From: Cymbomonas tetramitiformis
Taxonomy: Eukaryota; Chlorophyta; Pyramimonadophyceae; Pyramimonadales; Pyramimonadaceae
DNA: 64,000 bases
Reading direction: 5' to 3'
Assembly: GCA_001247695.2 (NCBI GenBank)
Contig: LGRX02035477.1
Coordinates: forward strand, 1-64,000
Notes under the pieces: generated by a model
The model's database searches: none
What the model was told of the DNA's origin: nothing
The model's input: only the letters and a program-made list of their open reading frames with translations
Translations under genes and position numbers: made by a program
In this document: positions 62,284-64,000 of the stretch, piece by piece
How positions within the stretch are numbered: the first letter of the stretch is position 1
How the letters are laid out: each line of letters begins with the position of its first letter

Positions 62284-62469
62284 GTGCTTGTTGGATATAC
62301 CCCTAAGACCCGGGATATATTCTCTCAGTGATAGTTTTCTCAGAATGTAATAAAGTTGATAACCCGTTATATGGGCATAAACAGTTAGGGTTCTGGTTCG
62401 GGTGACAGTCATAAACACTACTACGGGAAGAGTCACAAAAGTAAGCGGTGTGACAATTCCAGCAGTGCT
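62284..62469 (-). mobile_element. Solo LTR (176 bp) of a related LTR family, TSD GTGCT
   Basis: 62289-62464 reads TGTTGGATAT...ATTCCAGCA on the plus strand and shares CCCGTTATAT, AGGGTTC and GGTGACAGTCATA blocks with the 169-bp LTRs, but is clearly diverged. GTGCT flanks it at 62284-62288 and 62465-62469. It sits inside LINE copy B. No internal region remains, so recombination between LTRs is likely. Confidence 0.82.
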
Positions 62470-62740
62470 CATGAAAGGTCTTGGAATTTGCAGTGGTGAT
62501 TGTCGTGTCGTAGTGGCCACCATAATAGGACTCATTATCACTCTGACGATAAGGAGGGTCTTGAGTGGGCCATGGACGGAGTGAAAAGGGAAGTACTTCG
62601 TCGCTTTCGTTCACAACTTCTTTCCAAATATCAGTGCTAACTCCTGTGTATTCAAATCTCTTCTTCGTGACCTTAGACTTGGGAAGGACGTTGAGAAACC
62701 ATCTGGCAATCTTTTTCTGCGTAGACCTCCAGTCAAAGGC
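62470..62740 (-). mobile_element. LINE copy B, 5'-truncated ORF2 fragment
   Basis: The minus-strand frame STQKKIARWFLNVLPKSKVT, then EYTGVSTDIWKEVV and YYGGHYDTTIT, matches ORF2 of copy A (TQKKIARWYINVLPEKKIT, DPEIWQEV, YYGGHCDTSYT). Homology stops near 62740, the 5' truncation point. The remainder of the copy is at 51719-51772, 50903-51478 and 45866-45946. Confidence 0.85.
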
Positions 62741-63100
62741 AAGGCTGGCAGTTCGCCTGAATTCAGATCTGAATTCAGATACTCTGGAGAAGTTGTACTT
62801 CACGTCTTTGCTCACGTACCCGGCGTGGAACTCCTTCACGAGATCGGCCACGGGAATCGGGTCCTCCAGGTGTCCGCAAAAAAACCGTTTTCCGCCAGCT
62901 GCTCACGCCAGTCCCGGGGACATGCGAAACCCCACTCCGCATCCGCCTCCCCCTCGGGCTGCGCCGCTGCACCCGCGCCCTCCTCCCCCCCCCCACGGCA
63001 ACAGCACCTCCAGATGCCACACCCTGCGCCTCCTCCGCGTTCTCCATCTCAGGCTGCTCCTCAGTAACAGCTACAAGAACAGCTGCTCCTGCAGCCAAGA
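62741..63100 (-). pseudogene. Unknown minus-strand gene broken by LINE copy B
   Basis: Upstream of the LINE truncation point the minus strand encodes VADLVKEFHAGYVSKDVKYN followed by FSRVSEFRSEF. In another frame it encodes EGEADAEWGFACPRDWREQL followed by AENGFFADTW. A T run (near 62878) and a G run (near 62990) may be frameshift sites. The acceptor GGCTGCAG at about 63089 opens an exon similar to the one at 63203-63328. No family recognised. Confidence 0.4.
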
Positions 63101-63202
63101 CAAACTACACTTTTTCAGTTTTTTTTCCCGTTTCGTGCTGTTACTCTTTCCCTCCTAAAAGAATGCGAGCAGAGTATGTCCGGTGGTCGCAAGTAGCCTC
63201 AC

Positions 63203-63328
63203 CTTGCAGGTCTTCTGAAGGGCAAGGTGCTGATACGGCAGCAGCACCTCCAGCTGCCACACCATGCTGATCCACCGCGATCTCCATCTCCGGCTGCTCC
63301 TCAGCAACAGGAACATGAACAGTTGCTC
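63203..63328 (-). CDS. Phase-1 exon, partly duplicated at 62990-63088
   Basis: Acceptor TTTTGGCTGCAG, donor CCTGCAAG/GTGAGG, 126 bp (42 codons), phase 1 at both ends. It encodes Ala/Val/Glu-rich ATVHVPVAEEQPEMEIAVDQ. The segment ending at 63088 is a second copy (AVLVAVTEEQPEMENAEEAQ). Symmetric-phase exons can be duplicated without breaking the frame, so this looks like a protein with repeated exons that continues beyond the window on the right. Confidence 0.45.
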
Positions 63329-63589
63329 CTGCAGCCAAAATAACTTATGTGTTTTTCAGTATTTTCAACAGTTTCAAGCTCTTCCTAAAAGAATGCGAGC
63401 AGAGACAGTAGGACTGGCGCATGTGCCTGGTCGACTGTATCCTCACCTGGCATGTCTTCTGTTAAGGCATTATTATCAAAAATATATCTGAAATTATGAA
63501 AATTAGCCGAAAAGAGCCCGAAACATACGAGTTATCGGGCAAATGAAGATCATTTCTTCATTCAAACAACTTGTTGTGCCTTAGATAGG

Positions 63590-64000
63590 TTGTGGTGAGG
63601 TAAGGCAACCTTCAAAACGTCGCAAAGGTGACATTAAACCGTAGGCGTAAGGCTATTTGAGCCAAAATAGGCCTAAAATGCAGAAAACAGCCCGAAAACA
63701 ACGGTTTATTTTTCGGGCCATATTTCTCAAAAAATGAAAGAAATTCAAGAACCAACTTGGTGTGACACTTGGATATGTTGTGGTGGGGTAAGGCAACCTT
63801 CAAAACGTCGCAAAGATGACATTAAACCGTAGGCGTAAGGCTATTTGAGCCGAAATAGGCCTAAAATACAGAAAACAGCCCGAAAACAGCGGTTTTCGGG
63901 CCATATTTCTCAAAAAATAAAAGAAATTTCAAGAACCAACTTTTGTGTGACACTTGGATATGTTGTGGTGGGGTAAGGCAACCTTCAAAACTTCGCAAAC
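63590..64000. repeat. 187-bp tandem repeat running to the window edge
   Basis: GGTAAGGCAACCTTCAAAAC recurs at about 63599, 63787 and 63974 (periods 188 and 187). A degenerate relative at about 63495-63590 shares GCCCGAAA and CGGGC...AAATGAA blocks. Each unit contains CGTAGGCGTAAGGCTATTTG. The array is cut by the window end. Confidence 0.8.

Overview
The window is nuclear DNA of a eukaryote. Genes are broken by GT-AG introns (and one GC-AG intron), there is a 177-bp satellite, and most of the length is transposable-element (TE) sequence. The one clear host gene is a cysteine dioxygenase. The mixture of a large multi-domain LINE, a large many-gene DNA transposon, short-LTR gag elements and minisatellite-filled introns fits a repeat-rich unicellular alga or other protist, but I cannot name the species.

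Layout. 0.9-2.1 kb: tRNA-like sequences in two short tandem families. 2.25-5.14 kb: about 16 monomers of a 177-bp satellite. 5.5-6.24 kb: one unrecognised minus-strand ORF, then a ~60-bp minisatellite. 7-12.4 kb: AT-rich, mostly featureless, probably decayed TE sequence ending in a candidate Copia-like LTR (12.48-13.06 kb). 13.2-13.94 kb: ~180-bp tandem repeat. 14.32-15.96 kb: a giant palindrome bounded by a perfect 9-bp duplication, a Mutator-like foldback element. 17.88-20.68 kb: cysteine dioxygenase in four exons. 21.5-32.2 kb: one or more minus-strand multi-exon genes of unknown function whose introns carry at least five different minisatellites.

34.1-62.8 kb is a nest of transposons that can be dated by what interrupts what. 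A 5'-truncated minus-strand LINE (copy B) entered an older gene near 62.74 kb. Copy B was then cut by (i) a solo LTR at 62.289-62.464 kb with a 5-bp duplication, (ii) a 10,495-bp DNA transposon at 51.773-62.267 kb with 28-bp terminal inverted repeats and a 4-bp duplication, (iii) a 240-bp MITE at 51.479-51.718 kb, and (iv) in its 3' UTR, a gag-bearing LTR element at 45.952-50.897 kb with 169-bp LTRs and duplication AAAAC. Just beyond copy B, a TA-flanked MITE holds a full-length second LINE (copy A, 34.2-45.8 kb). Copy A has a glycine-rich ORF1 and a 3167-residue ORF2 combining a Ulp1-type protease, endonuclease, reverse transcriptase, RNase H, zinc knuckle and a methyltransferase-like domain. 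The gag element itself carries a truncated LINE (copy C) and two copies of another MITE.

The most interesting object is the 10.5-kb DNA transposon. It encodes a 685-residue DDE-like protein, a SAP-like protein (minus strand), and at least three plus-strand proteins including a spliced ~725-residue coiled-coil protein. A set of strong palindromes lies between its divergent genes. Its boundaries are proven within this window, because removing it and one TTTG restores the LINE sequence it interrupted.
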